NCBI RefSeq assembly: GCF_017873235.1
Contig: NZ_JAGGJZ010000008.1
Coordinates: forward strand, 1-64,000
DNA: 64,000 nt
From: Clostridium moniliforme
Lineage (GTDB): Bacteria > Bacillota > Clostridia > Clostridiales > Clostridiaceae
Reading direction: 5' to 3'
Shown: positions 44,747 through 54,193 of the stretch, one piece after another
Layout of the letters: the number at the start of each line of letters is the position of its first letter
Position numbering within the stretch: position 1 is the first letter of the stretch
Notes under the pieces: generated by a model
The model's database searches: none
The model's input: the letters and a program-made list of their open reading frames with translations, nothing else
What the model was told of the DNA's origin: nothing
Translations under genes and position numbers: made by a program

Positions 44747-45490
44747 ATGAAAAAATTACTTATAGGAATTATTATTTTAGGAAATATATTTACATTTGCT
44801 GGTTGTGGAAATAATTCATCAAAAAATATTGAAGCAAACAGCCAGCCACAACAATCTACAACTCAACAAGATTCTTCAACTAGTGGAATAGATAAAAATA
44901 AAACTGATAATGAAGTTGTAAAACCTAATGATGCAGACATTAATAAAGATACCATTGAAAATAAAGATTCAAAAAGTACAAAAGATACAAAAGATACTGA
45001 GGTATCAAAAAAGGAAATTAACGATACAAAAATAACTAAGACTCCAAGTAAAAACACTATAGTTGAAAATAGGGTAAAAGATAAAATAAAAGAACATAAT
45101 CAAAAGCCTATAATTAAAAATAATTCTATTTCAAAGTATTATGGAACATGGCGTATAGAAAAGGTTATTGGCCAAACTAAAGTAAACTCAAACAATAGAT
45201 CTCCTTTAGGTAAAACATTAGTAATTGGAAAGAATCTTTATTCTAATAATTCCTTTAATATTCAAATAGAAAACCCTAAATATTTAATTACAAAAATATC
45301 TGAAAAAGACTTTTGTAGGGGATATAATATTAATTCATTAAAGGGAACTGGATTAAATGAAGGAACCGTTACAGCCTTAGATATAACTAGTGATAGTAAT
45401 CCTAATAGTGAGTTTGACGAGTTATATATCCAAGATGGATATCTTATATACTTACAAGAAGGTGTATTCTTCAAATGTACTAGAGGATAA
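44747..45490 (+). CDS. Hypothetical lipoprotein, 247 aa
   Basis: Signal peptide with lipobox FAGC (cysteine about 20). A long S/T/N/K-rich linker (about 22-125) follows with many KDTK and DTE-like repeats. A small folded C-terminal domain (about 130-247) starts ISKYYGTWRIEKVIGQ and ends YLQEGVFFKCTRG; its YYGTWxI opening and GTVTALDI strand suggest a lipocalin-like barrel. The ATG follows ATGGAGGATTAAGTAT. The function is unknown. Confidence 0.75.
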   Translation: MKKLLIGIIILGNIFTFAGCGNNSSKNIEANSQPQQSTTQQDSSTSGIDKNKTDNEVVKPNDADINKDTIENKDSKSTKDTKDTEVSKKEINDTKITKTPSKNTIVENRVKDKIKEHNQKPIIKNNSISKYYGTWRIEKVIGQTKVNSNNRSPLGKTLVIGKNLYSNNSFNIQIENPKYLITKISEKDFCRGYNINSLKGTGLNEGTVTALDITSDSNPNSEFDELYIQDGYLIYLQEGVFFKCTRG

Positions 45491-45562
45491 ATTATAAAAT
45501 ATCTTTTATTAATATGAGCCTATTAAAAAATTAAACTTAAAGAGAATAATTTTTATAAAAAT

Positions 45563-45590
45563 AGATTAGAACAGTTAATTGTTCTAATCT
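45563..45590 (+). terminator. Terminator of the lipoprotein gene
   Basis: AGATTAGAACAGTT-AATTGTTCTAATCT, perfect palindrome followed by ATTTTTTG. Confidence 0.88.
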
Positions 45591-45985
45591 ATTTTTTGTA
45601 ATAAATATAAATATATTACATATTTATATTTATTTAGATTAATTTGTTTTATTTTTCATATTTATATTTTTTTGTAATTAAGGTTAAAGTAAGTTAATAT
45701 CAATATAAAAAGTTTTTAATAATTCTTATTTTACTTATTATTACATTTATTCTATTATATTCATATATTGATTATGCCTATTTCTTTATTTCTTAAATAT
45801 TAAAAATCTATTCTTTGCAATTATTTTTTTAATTTTAATGTATAAATACTTATAACCTTAACTTTTTTTAGTTATTGCTGTACAATATATAAGTTAGTCT
45901 TAATAATTAAATTACTTTTTAGGACTTTTTAAAGGAATTTTTATTTATTTTAACTCAAATTTATACTATATAGGAGGATTTCACT
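45591..45985. other. AT-rich intergenic region, nothing seen
   Basis: About 390 bp without a supported frame. A run of T-rich sequence and a possible promoter near 45886-45895 (TACAATATATAAG) for the EamA gene is all I can point to. Confidence 0.4.
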
Positions 45986-46846
45986 TTGTCTAATTTAATG
46001 AACCACAAGAAAAAAGCTATATTTTTTATGATATTAGCTTCATTTTTCTTCACTACTATGAACATGTTTGGTAAGTTGGCCTCTGGTGTTACAGCTTATC
46101 AAAAAACATTTATAACAAATGCTGTAGCAACACTTATTCTTTGTATAATAATTTTTAAAAAGAAAGGTTCTTTCTTTGGTCATAAAGGAACTAGAATACT
46201 TTTACTTATAAGAGGAATAACAGGAACCTTTTCAATTGGTGCATTTTACTTCTCATTAGATTATTTAATATTACCTGATGCAACTATGATAAATAAATTA
46301 GCACCTTTTTTTGCAGTTATACTATCATTTTTAATTTTAAAAGAAAAAATTACAGGTAAACAGCTATTATTTCTTTTTATAGCCTTTGCAGGAAGTGTAT
46401 TTATAATAAAACCGCACTTTAATGCTTCAATTATTCCATCTTTAGTTGGTGTATTTGCAGCTTTTTGTGCAGGACTTGCTTATACTATGATTAGATTGCT
46501 TGGAGATAAGGAAGAATTTTTTACAATAATACTTTCTTTTACTGGAGTTGCAACAATTGTCTGCTTTCCTTTTATGTTCATTAACACTTCTGGACTTACA
46601 AAAGAAAATATACTTTATATGATCTTTGCTGGACTTTCCTTTATTATAGGACAAGTATTTCTAACATTGGCTTATAGAAATGCTCCAGCCTCTGAAATAT
46701 CAATGTTTGACTATGTAGGCTTAATAATAGCTGCAGTTTATGGATTTATGTTATTTAACGAAATTCCTGATGTATTATCAATTATAGGATATTTAATTAT
46801 TATAGTAGCCTCATTCTTAAATATAATAGCTAAAAAGCCATCTTAA
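45986..46846 (+). CDS. EamA/DMT-family transporter
   Basis: 286 aa, ten helices in two EamA repeats. The first repeat includes GKLASGVTAYQKTFITN and ILKEKITGKQLLFLFIAFAG; the second ends LMLFNEIPDVLSIIGYLIII. Members export amino acids or other metabolites; the substrate is unknown. It starts at TTG behind GGAGGATTTCACT. A palindromic terminator (46855-46883) ends both this gene and the convergent YfcC gene. Confidence 0.92.
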   Translation: MSNLMNHKKKAIFFMILASFFFTTMNMFGKLASGVTAYQKTFITNAVATLILCIIIFKKKGSFFGHKGTRILLLIRGITGTFSIGAFYFSLDYLILPDATMINKLAPFFAVILSFLILKEKITGKQLLFLFIAFAGSVFIIKPHFNASIIPSLVGVFAAFCAGLAYTMIRLLGDKEEFFTIILSFTGVATIVCFPFMFINTSGLTKENILYMIFAGLSFIIGQVFLTLAYRNAPASEISMFDYVGLIIAAVYGFMLFNEIPDVLSIIGYLIIIVASFLNIIAKKPS

Positions 46847-46854
46847 AACAAAAA

Positions 46855-46883
46855 AACACCCTTATAAAGTTTATAAGGGTGTT
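46855..46883. terminator. Bidirectional terminator
   Basis: AACACCCTTATAAA...TTTATAAGGGTGTT with A and T runs on both sides, between the EamA and YfcC genes. Confidence 0.9.
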
Positions 46884-46901
46884 TTTTTATATATTTATGT
46901 T

Positions 46902-48404
46902 TTAAAAATGTATTTGTATTAATAATAATACTGCTGCAAAAATTGCTATATAAACCATAATTTTCATAATAAATTTAAGCCATTTATCATAAGTAACATC
47001 TACCATGGCAAGGGTTGCTAATATAAGTCCTGTTGGAGTTATAAATGATATTAATCCTTGACCAAATTGATATGCACTTATTATTACATCTCTTGGTAAT
47101 CCAACTGTATCTGCAAGTGGTGCCATAATTGGAATAGAAAGTACAGCTAGACCTGAAGATGATGGAATAAAGAATCCTAATACAATAAATATTAAAAGCA
47201 TTAAAATTATAAATACAGAACCATTAAGTCCTTGTACCATTCCTGAGAATGAATGAAGTATTGTATCTGATATTTCTCCATTATCTAATATTAAATTTAT
47301 AGATCTTGCAACACCAATTATTAAAGCAACACCTATAAGGTCTCCTGCTCCAGCAATAAATGTGTCAACAAATTTCTTTTCTCCTAATTTTGAAAGTACT
47401 CCAAGAATTATACCTACTACTAAGAATAAAGCTGTCATCTCAGTAAATGACCATTGCATAGCTGCAACTCCATAAATCATAATAATGAAACTTAATGCAA
47501 AAATTATAAGCATTAATTTTAATCTAATTGTAAATTCAGGAGCTTTATTTTCTTCAAGAAATCTCTCTTCAATCTCTTGTTTTTGATCATATATAAGTGA
47601 TTGTGAAGGATCTTTCTTAACCTTATTAGCATACTTTACTATATAAACAATTGTTATAATTGTTGCTAGTACTAATCCTATAAATCTAAAGGATAATCCT
47701 TCTGTAAAGTTTATACCAGCAGCATTAGATGCTATAACTGATGAAAATGGATTTACAGTTGAGAACATTGTACCTATTGAAGATCCCATATATATACTAG
47801 CAATACAAACTAAAGCATCATAACCTGCTGCTAAGAATATAGGAATTAATATAGGATACAGAGCTATAGTTTCCTCTGCCATACCAAATGTAGTTCCACC
47901 AATAGATATTAGTGTAGTTAATAAAATTATTAATATATATTCCTTACCTTTTGTAGCTCTTGAAAGACTTGCAATTCCTGCATTAAATGCTCCTGATGCA
48001 TTTAATACTCCAATTACACCTCCAATTACAAATATAAACATTATAATATCTATTGTGTCATATGTTCCTTCAATTGGTGCTTGAACAATTTCTTTTAATC
48101 CTTGTGGTTTTTGTTCAACCTTTTCGTATGTTTCTGGGATAGCTAATGGTTTTTTTATACTTCCATCTTCAAATTTTTCTAGCTTTATTTTTATTCCAAG
48201 CTTGTCCAAAACTTGTTGTGTTGCCTTTTCTTGTGTTGTCTCTCCTTTTGGTGTCGTTATAACAAAAGTTTTTTCATCTTCATTATAAGCTAACTTAGAA
48301 TATGAACCAGCTGGAATTACATAAGTTAATATAGCTGCTAATATTAGTACTATAAATAAAACTGTAAACGCTGATGGAAAGCCAATTTTCTTTTTCTTTG
48401 ACAT
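46902..48404 (-). CDS. YfcC-family (C4-dicarboxylate/amino-acid carrier-like) permease
   Basis: 500 aa and about 12 helices. The start MSKKKKIGFPSAFTVLF and YVIPAGSYSKL are family-typical, followed by a long extracytoplasmic insertion (about 40-125). Conserved blocks are GGTTFGMAEETIALYPILIP, GSSIGTMFSTVNPFSS and SSSGLAVLSIPIMAPLAD. Relatives are annotated as DcuC-like or arginine/ornithine-type carriers; the substrate cannot be told. The start codon follows GGGGGAAGGAGA. Confidence 0.88.
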   Translation of the reverse strand: MSKKKKIGFPSAFTVLFIVLILAAILTYVIPAGSYSKLAYNEDEKTFVITTPKGETTQEKATQQVLDKLGIKIKLEKFEDGSIKKPLAIPETYEKVEQKPQGLKEIVQAPIEGTYDTIDIIMFIFVIGGVIGVLNASGAFNAGIASLSRATKGKEYILIILLTTLISIGGTTFGMAEETIALYPILIPIFLAAGYDALVCIASIYMGSSIGTMFSTVNPFSSVIASNAAGINFTEGLSFRFIGLVLATIITIVYIVKYANKVKKDPSQSLIYDQKQEIEERFLEENKAPEFTIRLKLMLIIFALSFIIMIYGVAAMQWSFTEMTALFLVVGIILGVLSKLGEKKFVDTFIAGAGDLIGVALIIGVARSINLILDNGEISDTILHSFSGMVQGLNGSVFIILMLLIFIVLGFFIPSSSGLAVLSIPIMAPLADTVGLPRDVIISAYQFGQGLISFITPTGLILATLAMVDVTYDKWLKFIMKIMVYIAIFAAVLLLIQIHF

Positions 48405-48684
48405 TCTCCTTCCCCCTTTTGTTTGTTAATTTTTTGAAAATTTTTTATTTTCTATCATTATAACATAATATACCTATGAAATCATTACCATGTAAATATT
48501 TTATTTAAAATTTTATCACTATATTTATAATATAGTTACAGTTAAAGAATGTCTTATTATTAAAAAGCCTTAAAAATATGATTATTATTAAAAAAATTAT
48601 AAATATCAATATATTTATTAATTAATATATCATATAAAAATTATCTTTTTTATATGATTTATCTTTTTAATAAAAATTATAAAA
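48405..48684. other. AT-rich intergenic region, nothing seen
   Basis: About 280 bp with no supported frame and no clear regulatory repeat, up to the terminator of the flavoprotein gene. Confidence 0.4.
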
Positions 48685-48712
48685 AATAAGGTGGATTTAA
48701 ATCCACCTTATT
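48685..48712 (-). terminator. Terminator of the flavoprotein gene
   Basis: AATAAGGTGGATTT-AAATCCACCTTATT, perfect palindrome directly after the stop. Confidence 0.92.
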
Positions 48713-48714
48713 TT

Positions 48715-50127
48715 TTATTGCTTATTATTTTTAGATAGTTTTTCTCCCATCATTACTCCCATAGCAGAAGCCATCATAAGTCCTCTAGTCCATCCACTAG
48801 AATCCCCTAAACAAAATAACCCCTTAATGTTTGTTTCAAAATTATTATCTATTATAACTTTGTTGCTATAAAATTTTATTTCTGGTCCATAAAGAAGAGT
48901 TTCTTCACTAGCAAATCCAGGTACAACCGTATTTAATGATTCAATAAAATTAATTATATTAGTCATTGTTCTATAAGGTATAGCTGATGTTAAATCTCCT
49001 GCAACAGCATCAGGCAAAGTATATTTTACGTTGGATCTATTTAGTTCCTTTTGCCATGTTCTTTTACCTGATAATATATCTCCATATCTTTGAACTAATA
49101 TACTTCCATTACCAAGCATATTTACAAGTTCCGCAACCTTTTTACCATATTCTATTGGCTGATTAAAAGGTTCCTCAAAGTTATGCGAACTAAGTATAGC
49201 AAGATTTGTATTATTTGATTTTCTATCTTTATAAGAATGTCCATTAACTATTGCCATATTATTATCATAATTTTCTTGTGATACAAACCCACCAGGATTT
49301 TGACAAAAAGTTCTTACCTTATCCCTAAAAGGTGCTGGATATCCTATAAGCTTTGACTCATATAATACTTTATTTATCTCTTCCATAATTTCATTTCTAA
49401 GTTCAACACGTACCCCAATATCAACAGTTCCAGCTTTATGGTCTATATTATGCTTTATACACATATCACTAAGCCAATCTGCTCCCTTTCTTCCGGTAGC
49501 AACAATGACTTTATCACATAATATATTTTCTGAATTACATTTAGTTGCTGAATCTGTTACTTTTACACCCTTTACCTTTCCAGATTCTATAATTAAATCT
49601 TCTACTAGTGTATCAAATTTTATTTTTATACCATTCTGTAATAAATAGTCTTGAATTTTTAAATAAATATCTTGAGCCTTTTCCGTTCCTAAATGTCTTA
49701 TAGGACAATCTACAAGCTTTAAATTTCCTTCAATAGCTTTTCTTCTTATCTTTTTCAATCCCTCTGGATTATCAATTCCTTCAACTTTATTATCAGCCCC
49801 AAATTGAAGATATATTTTATCCGTATAATCTATGTATTTTTGAACTAAATCTCCCCCTATTAATTCTGGTAAATCTCCTCCAACTTCATGGTTAAGTGAT
49901 AATTTACCATCTGAAAATGCTCCTGCTCCTGAGAATCCAGTTGTTATATGACAATATGGTTTACATGATACACATTTATTTGTCTTGACCTTTGGACAAC
50001 ATCTCTTATCAATGCTTTTACCTGCTTCTATTAATAAAATCTTTTTATTTGGTTCCCTTTTATTTAATTCTAAGGCAGTAAAAATTCCAGCTGGACCTGC
50101 TCCAACTATTATTACTTCATAATTCAT
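48715..50127 (-). CDS. FAD-dependent oxidoreductase (COG2509-type)
   Basis: 470-aa flavoprotein with an N-terminal Rossmann motif IIVGAGPAGIFTALEL and a cysteine cluster unusual for simple dehydrogenases (KRCCPKVKTNKCVSCKPYC, about 45-63). GFSGAGAFSDGKLSL follows. VIVATGRKGADW and the C-terminal GLFCLGDSSGWTRGLMMASA bind FAD. Members are uncharacterised dehydrogenases; the cysteines suggest a metal or redox site. The ATG follows AAAGGAGAGATATTTT. The 150-nt leader folds into a three-way junction (see 50152-50252), so it is probably RNA-regulated. Confidence 0.9.
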   Translation of the reverse strand: MNYEVIIVGAGPAGIFTALELNKREPNKKILLIEAGKSIDKRCCPKVKTNKCVSCKPYCHITTGFSGAGAFSDGKLSLNHEVGGDLPELIGGDLVQKYIDYTDKIYLQFGADNKVEGIDNPEGLKKIRRKAIEGNLKLVDCPIRHLGTEKAQDIYLKIQDYLLQNGIKIKFDTLVEDLIIESGKVKGVKVTDSATKCNSENILCDKVIVATGRKGADWLSDMCIKHNIDHKAGTVDIGVRVELRNEIMEEINKVLYESKLIGYPAPFRDKVRTFCQNPGGFVSQENYDNNMAIVNGHSYKDRKSNNTNLAILSSHNFEEPFNQPIEYGKKVAELVNMLGNGSILVQRYGDILSGKRTWQKELNRSNVKYTLPDAVAGDLTSAIPYRTMTNIINFIESLNTVVPGFASEETLLYGPEIKFYSNKVIIDNNFETNIKGLFCLGDSSGWTRGLMMASAMGVMMGEKLSKNNKQ

Positions 50128-50151
50128 AAAATATCTCTCCTTTTAAAACAG

Positions 50152-50252
50152 ACGAATTAATATTAAATAACCATATAATTAAGAGCTTTTAATAGAAGCT
50201 CAGTAAAAAGCGCCTCTCTATACCAGAGATTTATATAGGTATTAATGTTCGT
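50152..50252 (-). ncRNA. Structured 5' leader, possible unassigned riboswitch
   Basis: On the minus strand a long outer stem joins ACGAACATTAATA (50240-50252) with TATTAATTCGT (50152-50162), continued by CC(T)ATATAA with TTATATGG. Inside are two hairpins: TCTCT-GGTAT-AGAGA (50215-50229) and GAGCTT-CTATTAA-AAGCTC (50183-50201), joined by GGCGCTTTTTACT. This is a three-way junction about 25 nt upstream of the start codon. There is no terminator, so translation control would be expected. I compared it from memory with purine, preQ1, fluoride, guanidine, THF, SAM and c-di-GMP aptamers and found no match. Confidence 0.5.
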
Positions 50253-50283
50253 TTTTTTATATGTAATTACCTCTTACAATAAG

Positions 50284-50312
50284 ATATTAATCTATTTAAT
50301 TTTAAAAATCAA
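50284..50312 (-). promoter_or_regulatory. Promoter of the flavoprotein gene
   Basis: TTGATT (50307-50312) and TAATAT (50284-50289) with an exact 17-bp spacer. The transcript would start near 50277 and include the structured leader. Confidence 0.6.
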
Positions 50313-50433
50313 GTATTTTACGAATTTTATTTTATATTTTTATATTATTATACGTATTATTTTAAAGTAAAGCCTAATAAATATGAAAATTCTTATATAA
50401 TTTTTATTATACTTCTAAAAATGAAAATAATAT

Positions 50434-50485
50434 AAAATTGACAATATTCATTGATTAAATTTTATCTCTGATTATTGTCAATTTT
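50434..50485 (-). terminator. Terminator of the PTS IIB gene
   Basis: AAAATTGACAAT...ATTGTCAATTTT with a 28-nt loop, 10 bp after the stop. Confidence 0.7.
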
Positions 50486-50495
50486 ATAAGTTAAT

Positions 50496-50978
50496 TTATA
50501 GTTTTTTTAATAAAGGCATTATGTCTTTTTTGGAATCTGAAGCTACCTTTCTTATTTCTAATTCAATTCCTTTACTGTATAATTTATTAAATGAATCTAT
50601 ATCTTCTTCATTAACTGATATAGCATTTGTTATTTGCTTCTTACCTCTTTTAAATGACATTCCTCCTATATTTACACTTTTAATATCAACACCTTCATCT
50701 ACCATTTTCAATACATCTTTTGGATTTGTGAAAAGCAGTAATACCTTATCATTTTCATATTTAAGATTATTATATACCTTAATTGCCTTATCAACTGAAA
50801 CAATATGAGCTTTTACTCCTGGTGGTGCAACTTGTTTTAATAATATCTTTCTAATTTCATCATTAGCTACATCATCATTACAAACTATTATTCTTTTACA
50901 TCCTGTTGCTTTACTCCAAACTGTTGCAACTTGCCCATGTATTAATCTATCATCTATTCTTGCTAAAACTATTTCCAT
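50496..50978 (-). CDS. PTS mannose/fructose/sorbose-family IIB protein, stand-alone
   Basis: 160-aa EIIB(Man)-type phosphocarrier. The phosphorylated histidine is in DDRLIHGQVATVW (about residue 14). IIVCNDDVANDEIRK, LKQVAPPGVKAHI and NIGGMSFKRGKKQI are family blocks. The usual neighbours (IIA, IIC, IID) are absent: the next gene downstream is unrelated and upstream lies only the sigma-54 activator. The promoter is of the -24/-12 type. It could serve distant IIC/IID genes or act as a phosphorylation-dependent signal to the regulator. The ATG follows AAGGAGGAACATTTATA. Confidence 0.93.
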   Translation of the reverse strand: MEIVLARIDDRLIHGQVATVWSKATGCKRIIVCNDDVANDEIRKILLKQVAPPGVKAHIVSVDKAIKVYNNLKYENDKVLLLFTNPKDVLKMVDEGVDIKSVNIGGMSFKRGKKQITNAISVNEEDIDSFNKLYSKGIELEIRKVASDSKKDIMPLLKKL

Positions 50979-51044
50979 TATAAATGTTCCTCCTTAGTGT
51001 TTCTTTTGTTCTTTGACTTTTTCAATATTATCTATATTATCTAT

Positions 51045-51060
51045 AGCAATTTTTATGCTA
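51045..51060 (-). promoter_or_regulatory. Sigma-54 (-24/-12) promoter of the IIB gene
   Basis: TAGCATAAAAATTGCT matches TGGCAC-N5-TTGCT with correct spacing (-24 TAGCAT, -12 TTGCT). It lies about 65 bp upstream of the IIB start and faces it. The adjacent gene encodes a sigma-54 activator, which makes the call much safer. Confidence 0.8.
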
Positions 51061-51067
51061 AAACTGT

Positions 51068-51213
51068 GTATCAAAAATACAAAAAAATGCACAATCCTTA
51101 TATGTCCTAATTTTATAGGTATACAAAAATTGTGCAAAAATTTATTTAATACACTATTTTTCTTCTTTGATACTATTATTATAAAATATCAATATAATTT
51201 ATACATTTTTGAT
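51068..51213. promoter_or_regulatory. Upstream activator sites between levR and the IIB gene
   Basis: An inverted repeat TGCACAAT...ATTGTGCA (51088-51095 and 51129-51136) lies 30-80 bp upstream of the sigma-54 promoter, the usual place for an enhancer-binding protein. GTATCAAA/TTTGATAC occurs three times (near 51068, 51167 and 51206) in the same interval. Both are candidates for LevR-type binding. Confidence 0.5.
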
Positions 51214-51214
51214 A

Positions 51215-54004
51215 CTACAATAATACAATTTCTGTAAGATAATATGTCTCATCTTCATTTAGCTGTAAATTTATTGATTCTTTAAATATAATTAAAGCAT
51301 TCTTTATTTTATTTAAAACTACAGGTTCAAATTTACTAGTATCATCAGTATACTTTAACTCATCATTAATTAAAACTCTTTCCAATGCACAAGCTGTATG
51401 AAGTGCTATTCTAAGTTTCATTGAATTTGTGAATTGTCTATTTAAGCTATTTTCTAATATATCTATAAATTCCAATAATAAATTTAATACCTTGTCTGGA
51501 TTTAAATAAGTCATTGTTTCTTTTAAACTATCGTAAAGAAGACTACTTAAAACAATATCATCACGGCCATCATCTTTTGATACAATACTTTCTCCTCTAA
51601 ATATATTCTCAATAATTTTTTCTCCAGTTCCTGATATTAGACTTTCAAGAGATATAAAAGGTATATTCATTTTTGGATCTATAACTCCAACAACAGCTAG
51701 TACTTTCTTTTTATTTTCTATTTCTTTTATTTTTTTCTTGCAATCTTTTATACCAATTGGTATTACATCTATATTATCTTTTGAAATAGTATTTACTACA
51801 TCTTCAACAAGTTCCTTAAGTTTTATTGCTGCTCCTTTTCCACTTGAACAAATTGTAACTATTGCACCCTTTACATAATTATCTTCTTTACTATTTGAGT
51901 TAACACTATATCCTTTAAACTCTTTTAAATATTGATAAAGTCCATCCAAATCAACATCATTTAAAGAAGATTTTCTAGCTGCTTCTAATACAGTTGGGGT
52001 TGATACCATGTCTAATGTTCGCATTTTAATTCCTGTTTTATCATAAATTAAATTTCCAAAAGTATTTAATGATCCCATATCAACAAGAAGCAATACACCC
52101 TTACCTCTATCTACCTCAATTACCTTTTCCTTAACAATTTCTAATGTATCCTTTGGACTAATTTCAAGTGGCATATCAACTGCTATTATATTGTCACTAT
52201 CGAATAATTTTACTGCAACATTTACCATACTACTTGCTGTACTACTTCCATGGGCTGCAACTATAACTCCTATTTTCCCATTAGAATCTGTTTCTTCTAT
52301 TGATGTTAAAAGTAATGTTATATATGTAACTTCCCCTTTTGGAATATTTGTATTAAAATATTTTTCTGCCATTTTACATATTTCTTCAGCCAATTTGTAT
52401 TCCTTTGGATGTTCTGTTATTACAGCTTCCATTTGTTCATAATCCGGTTCTATATTTTTATTTAATCTATTAAAAAAAGCACTCATGTGAAGACTTATAG
52501 CATATAAAAATCTATCATTATACTTTCTTCCAAGTCTTTCTTCTGCTAAGTCCTTTACTTTTTCTGAAAAATCCAAAATATTTTCATCTACAATCTTAAG
52601 TAATCCTTCTCTTGAATACTTATCACCTTTTAGCTTATCATAGAAACATTTTATATGAACTGTTATATCCGTTGTAATAAATTTATTTATAGCCTCTTCA
52701 TCCATTCCTTCTTCTCTTAAAACAGATGCCTTATCTTCTATAATTTTATATAAATTAAATGGCGGCTCATAACTTCCTCCAGTTTCAAGTAAAGTTACGT
52801 TTCTCACAGGATTTATTACAAGCTCATTTGGAACTAAATTTACAATCTCTTCTTTTTCCTTAATTTTTGAACTTATGCTTATAAGTCCACTTTGTATATT
52901 ATTAGGCATCATCTTTAAATTAATATCAATATATCCAGCTCCATTAATACTATTTAAAAATCCCTTTGCACAAAGAAGTTGTATGTTTGATTTTAATTGT
53001 CCTATATTACCAAAGCTGGTACTACCAATAAGAGCTTTTATAGCCTCAGATGATATCTTTATTGGTTTATTTACTCTAACTGCCTCATTATGCAATAAAT
53101 GCTTTATAATATCAATTTTATCTTCAACAGATCTTTCTTCAAAACTTGGAATCCTAATTGTTATTGGAATTCTTCTTACAAATGTTTTTAAAAGAGTTGA
53201 AGATGGTTCCTCTGTTGTAGCTCCAATAATTAATACGTTTGCTTTTCTCTTTCTTTCAGTTTCACCAAGTTTGTTATATGTTCCTGTATCCATGAAATAA
53301 AATACCATTTCTTGACCTTCTGGTGGTAACCTATGAATCTCATCTAAGAATAATATACCGCCATTAGCCTTCTCAACAATACCTTCTTTCTCTGTATCGG
53401 CTCCTGTAAAAGCACCTTTTACATGTCCAAATATATGTGATAATAATAATTGTGGATTATTATAATAATCTGCACAATTAAATACAACAAATGGAGCATC
53501 ATCTTTAAGTCTTCCAATATGTTTTGCATAACTACACATTATATTTGCAAATAAACTCTTACCAACACCAGTTGGACCTACAATTAAAGTATGTAGTCCA
53601 CTAGGAGGATACATTATAGCTGCCTTTGCTTGTTCTATTTGTGTTTTTAAGCTAGTTTCTGATCCTATAAGATAATCAAAAGGGCATTTTTTTTCCTCTT
53701 CATGCTTATTATCTTCAATTAAAGAATTTATGTCGTCTATTTCTATAACATTTTCAGGAAGTCTAACATTAAATAATTTTTGAAATATTTCTTTATCAAA
53801 ATATTTAACTGGTCTTGATTTAATTTTTACTACTTTTCCATCTCTACAAAGCTGATTTAATTCCTTACTTACATTATTTCTCAATATATTAAGCTTATCC
53901 CCTATTTCTTGTGCGCTTACACCTAGGTTTTCTTCCAGATTATCTTTTGTATATCCTAAGCAAATATCACTTAGATAATTATATATTTTTTCTATCCTCT
54001 TCAA
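51215..54004 (-). CDS. levR: LevR-family sigma-54-dependent activator with PRD domains
   Basis: 929-aa enhancer-binding protein. An N-terminal helix-turn-helix (about 1-70) is followed by an AAA+ domain with Walker A GPTGVGKS and the sigma-54 contact loop GAFTGA, Walker B ILFLDEIH. The rest comprises a first PRD (about 430-530), an EIIA(Man)-like domain (IGVIVAAHGSSTASSM, His in AAHGS), an EIIB-like segment and a second PRD (LRIALHTACALERVL). PTS phosphorylation of the PRDs controls such proteins. TTG 54004 behind AAAGGCGGATTATAC is preferred to an ATG 84 bp upstream. It lies upstream of the IIB gene with the sigma-54 promoter between. Confidence 0.94.
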   Translation of the reverse strand: MKRIEKIYNYLSDICLGYTKDNLEENLGVSAQEIGDKLNILRNNVSKELNQLCRDGKVVKIKSRPVKYFDKEIFQKLFNVRLPENVIEIDDINSLIEDNKHEEEKKCPFDYLIGSETSLKTQIEQAKAAIMYPPSGLHTLIVGPTGVGKSLFANIMCSYAKHIGRLKDDAPFVVFNCADYYNNPQLLLSHIFGHVKGAFTGADTEKEGIVEKANGGILFLDEIHRLPPEGQEMVFYFMDTGTYNKLGETERKRKANVLIIGATTEEPSSTLLKTFVRRIPITIRIPSFEERSVEDKIDIIKHLLHNEAVRVNKPIKISSEAIKALIGSTSFGNIGQLKSNIQLLCAKGFLNSINGAGYIDINLKMMPNNIQSGLISISSKIKEKEEIVNLVPNELVINPVRNVTLLETGGSYEPPFNLYKIIEDKASVLREEGMDEEAINKFITTDITVHIKCFYDKLKGDKYSREGLLKIVDENILDFSEKVKDLAEERLGRKYNDRFLYAISLHMSAFFNRLNKNIEPDYEQMEAVITEHPKEYKLAEEICKMAEKYFNTNIPKGEVTYITLLLTSIEETDSNGKIGVIVAAHGSSTASSMVNVAVKLFDSDNIIAVDMPLEISPKDTLEIVKEKVIEVDRGKGVLLLVDMGSLNTFGNLIYDKTGIKMRTLDMVSTPTVLEAARKSSLNDVDLDGLYQYLKEFKGYSVNSNSKEDNYVKGAIVTICSSGKGAAIKLKELVEDVVNTISKDNIDVIPIGIKDCKKKIKEIENKKKVLAVVGVIDPKMNIPFISLESLISGTGEKIIENIFRGESIVSKDDGRDDIVLSSLLYDSLKETMTYLNPDKVLNLLLEFIDILENSLNRQFTNSMKLRIALHTACALERVLINDELKYTDDTSKFEPVVLNKIKNALIIFKESINLQLNEDETYYLTEIVLL

Positions 54005-54153
54005 GTATAATCCGCCTTTCTTATAATAAAACTTACACTTAAATCGATTGTAAGCCTTATCAATATCAAGTTTCAATTCAAATATCATTTATGAATGATA
54101 TTTTACTGTTTATTAATAAATTATACTTATATTATATTAAGTTTCAATACAAA

Positions 54154-54189
54154 AATAGAATTAATACAGTTTTTTGTATTAATTCTATT
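54154..54189. terminator. Terminator of the crcB-DUF190 operon
   Basis: AATAGAATTAATACA-GTTTTT-TGTATTAATTCTATT, directly after the DUF190 stop. Confidence 0.9.
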
Positions 54190-54193
54190 TATT

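Noticed and set aside
52191..53300. Plus-strand frames opposite levR
   Set aside because: Antisense shadows of a well-supported 929-aa protein; no ribosome-binding sites.
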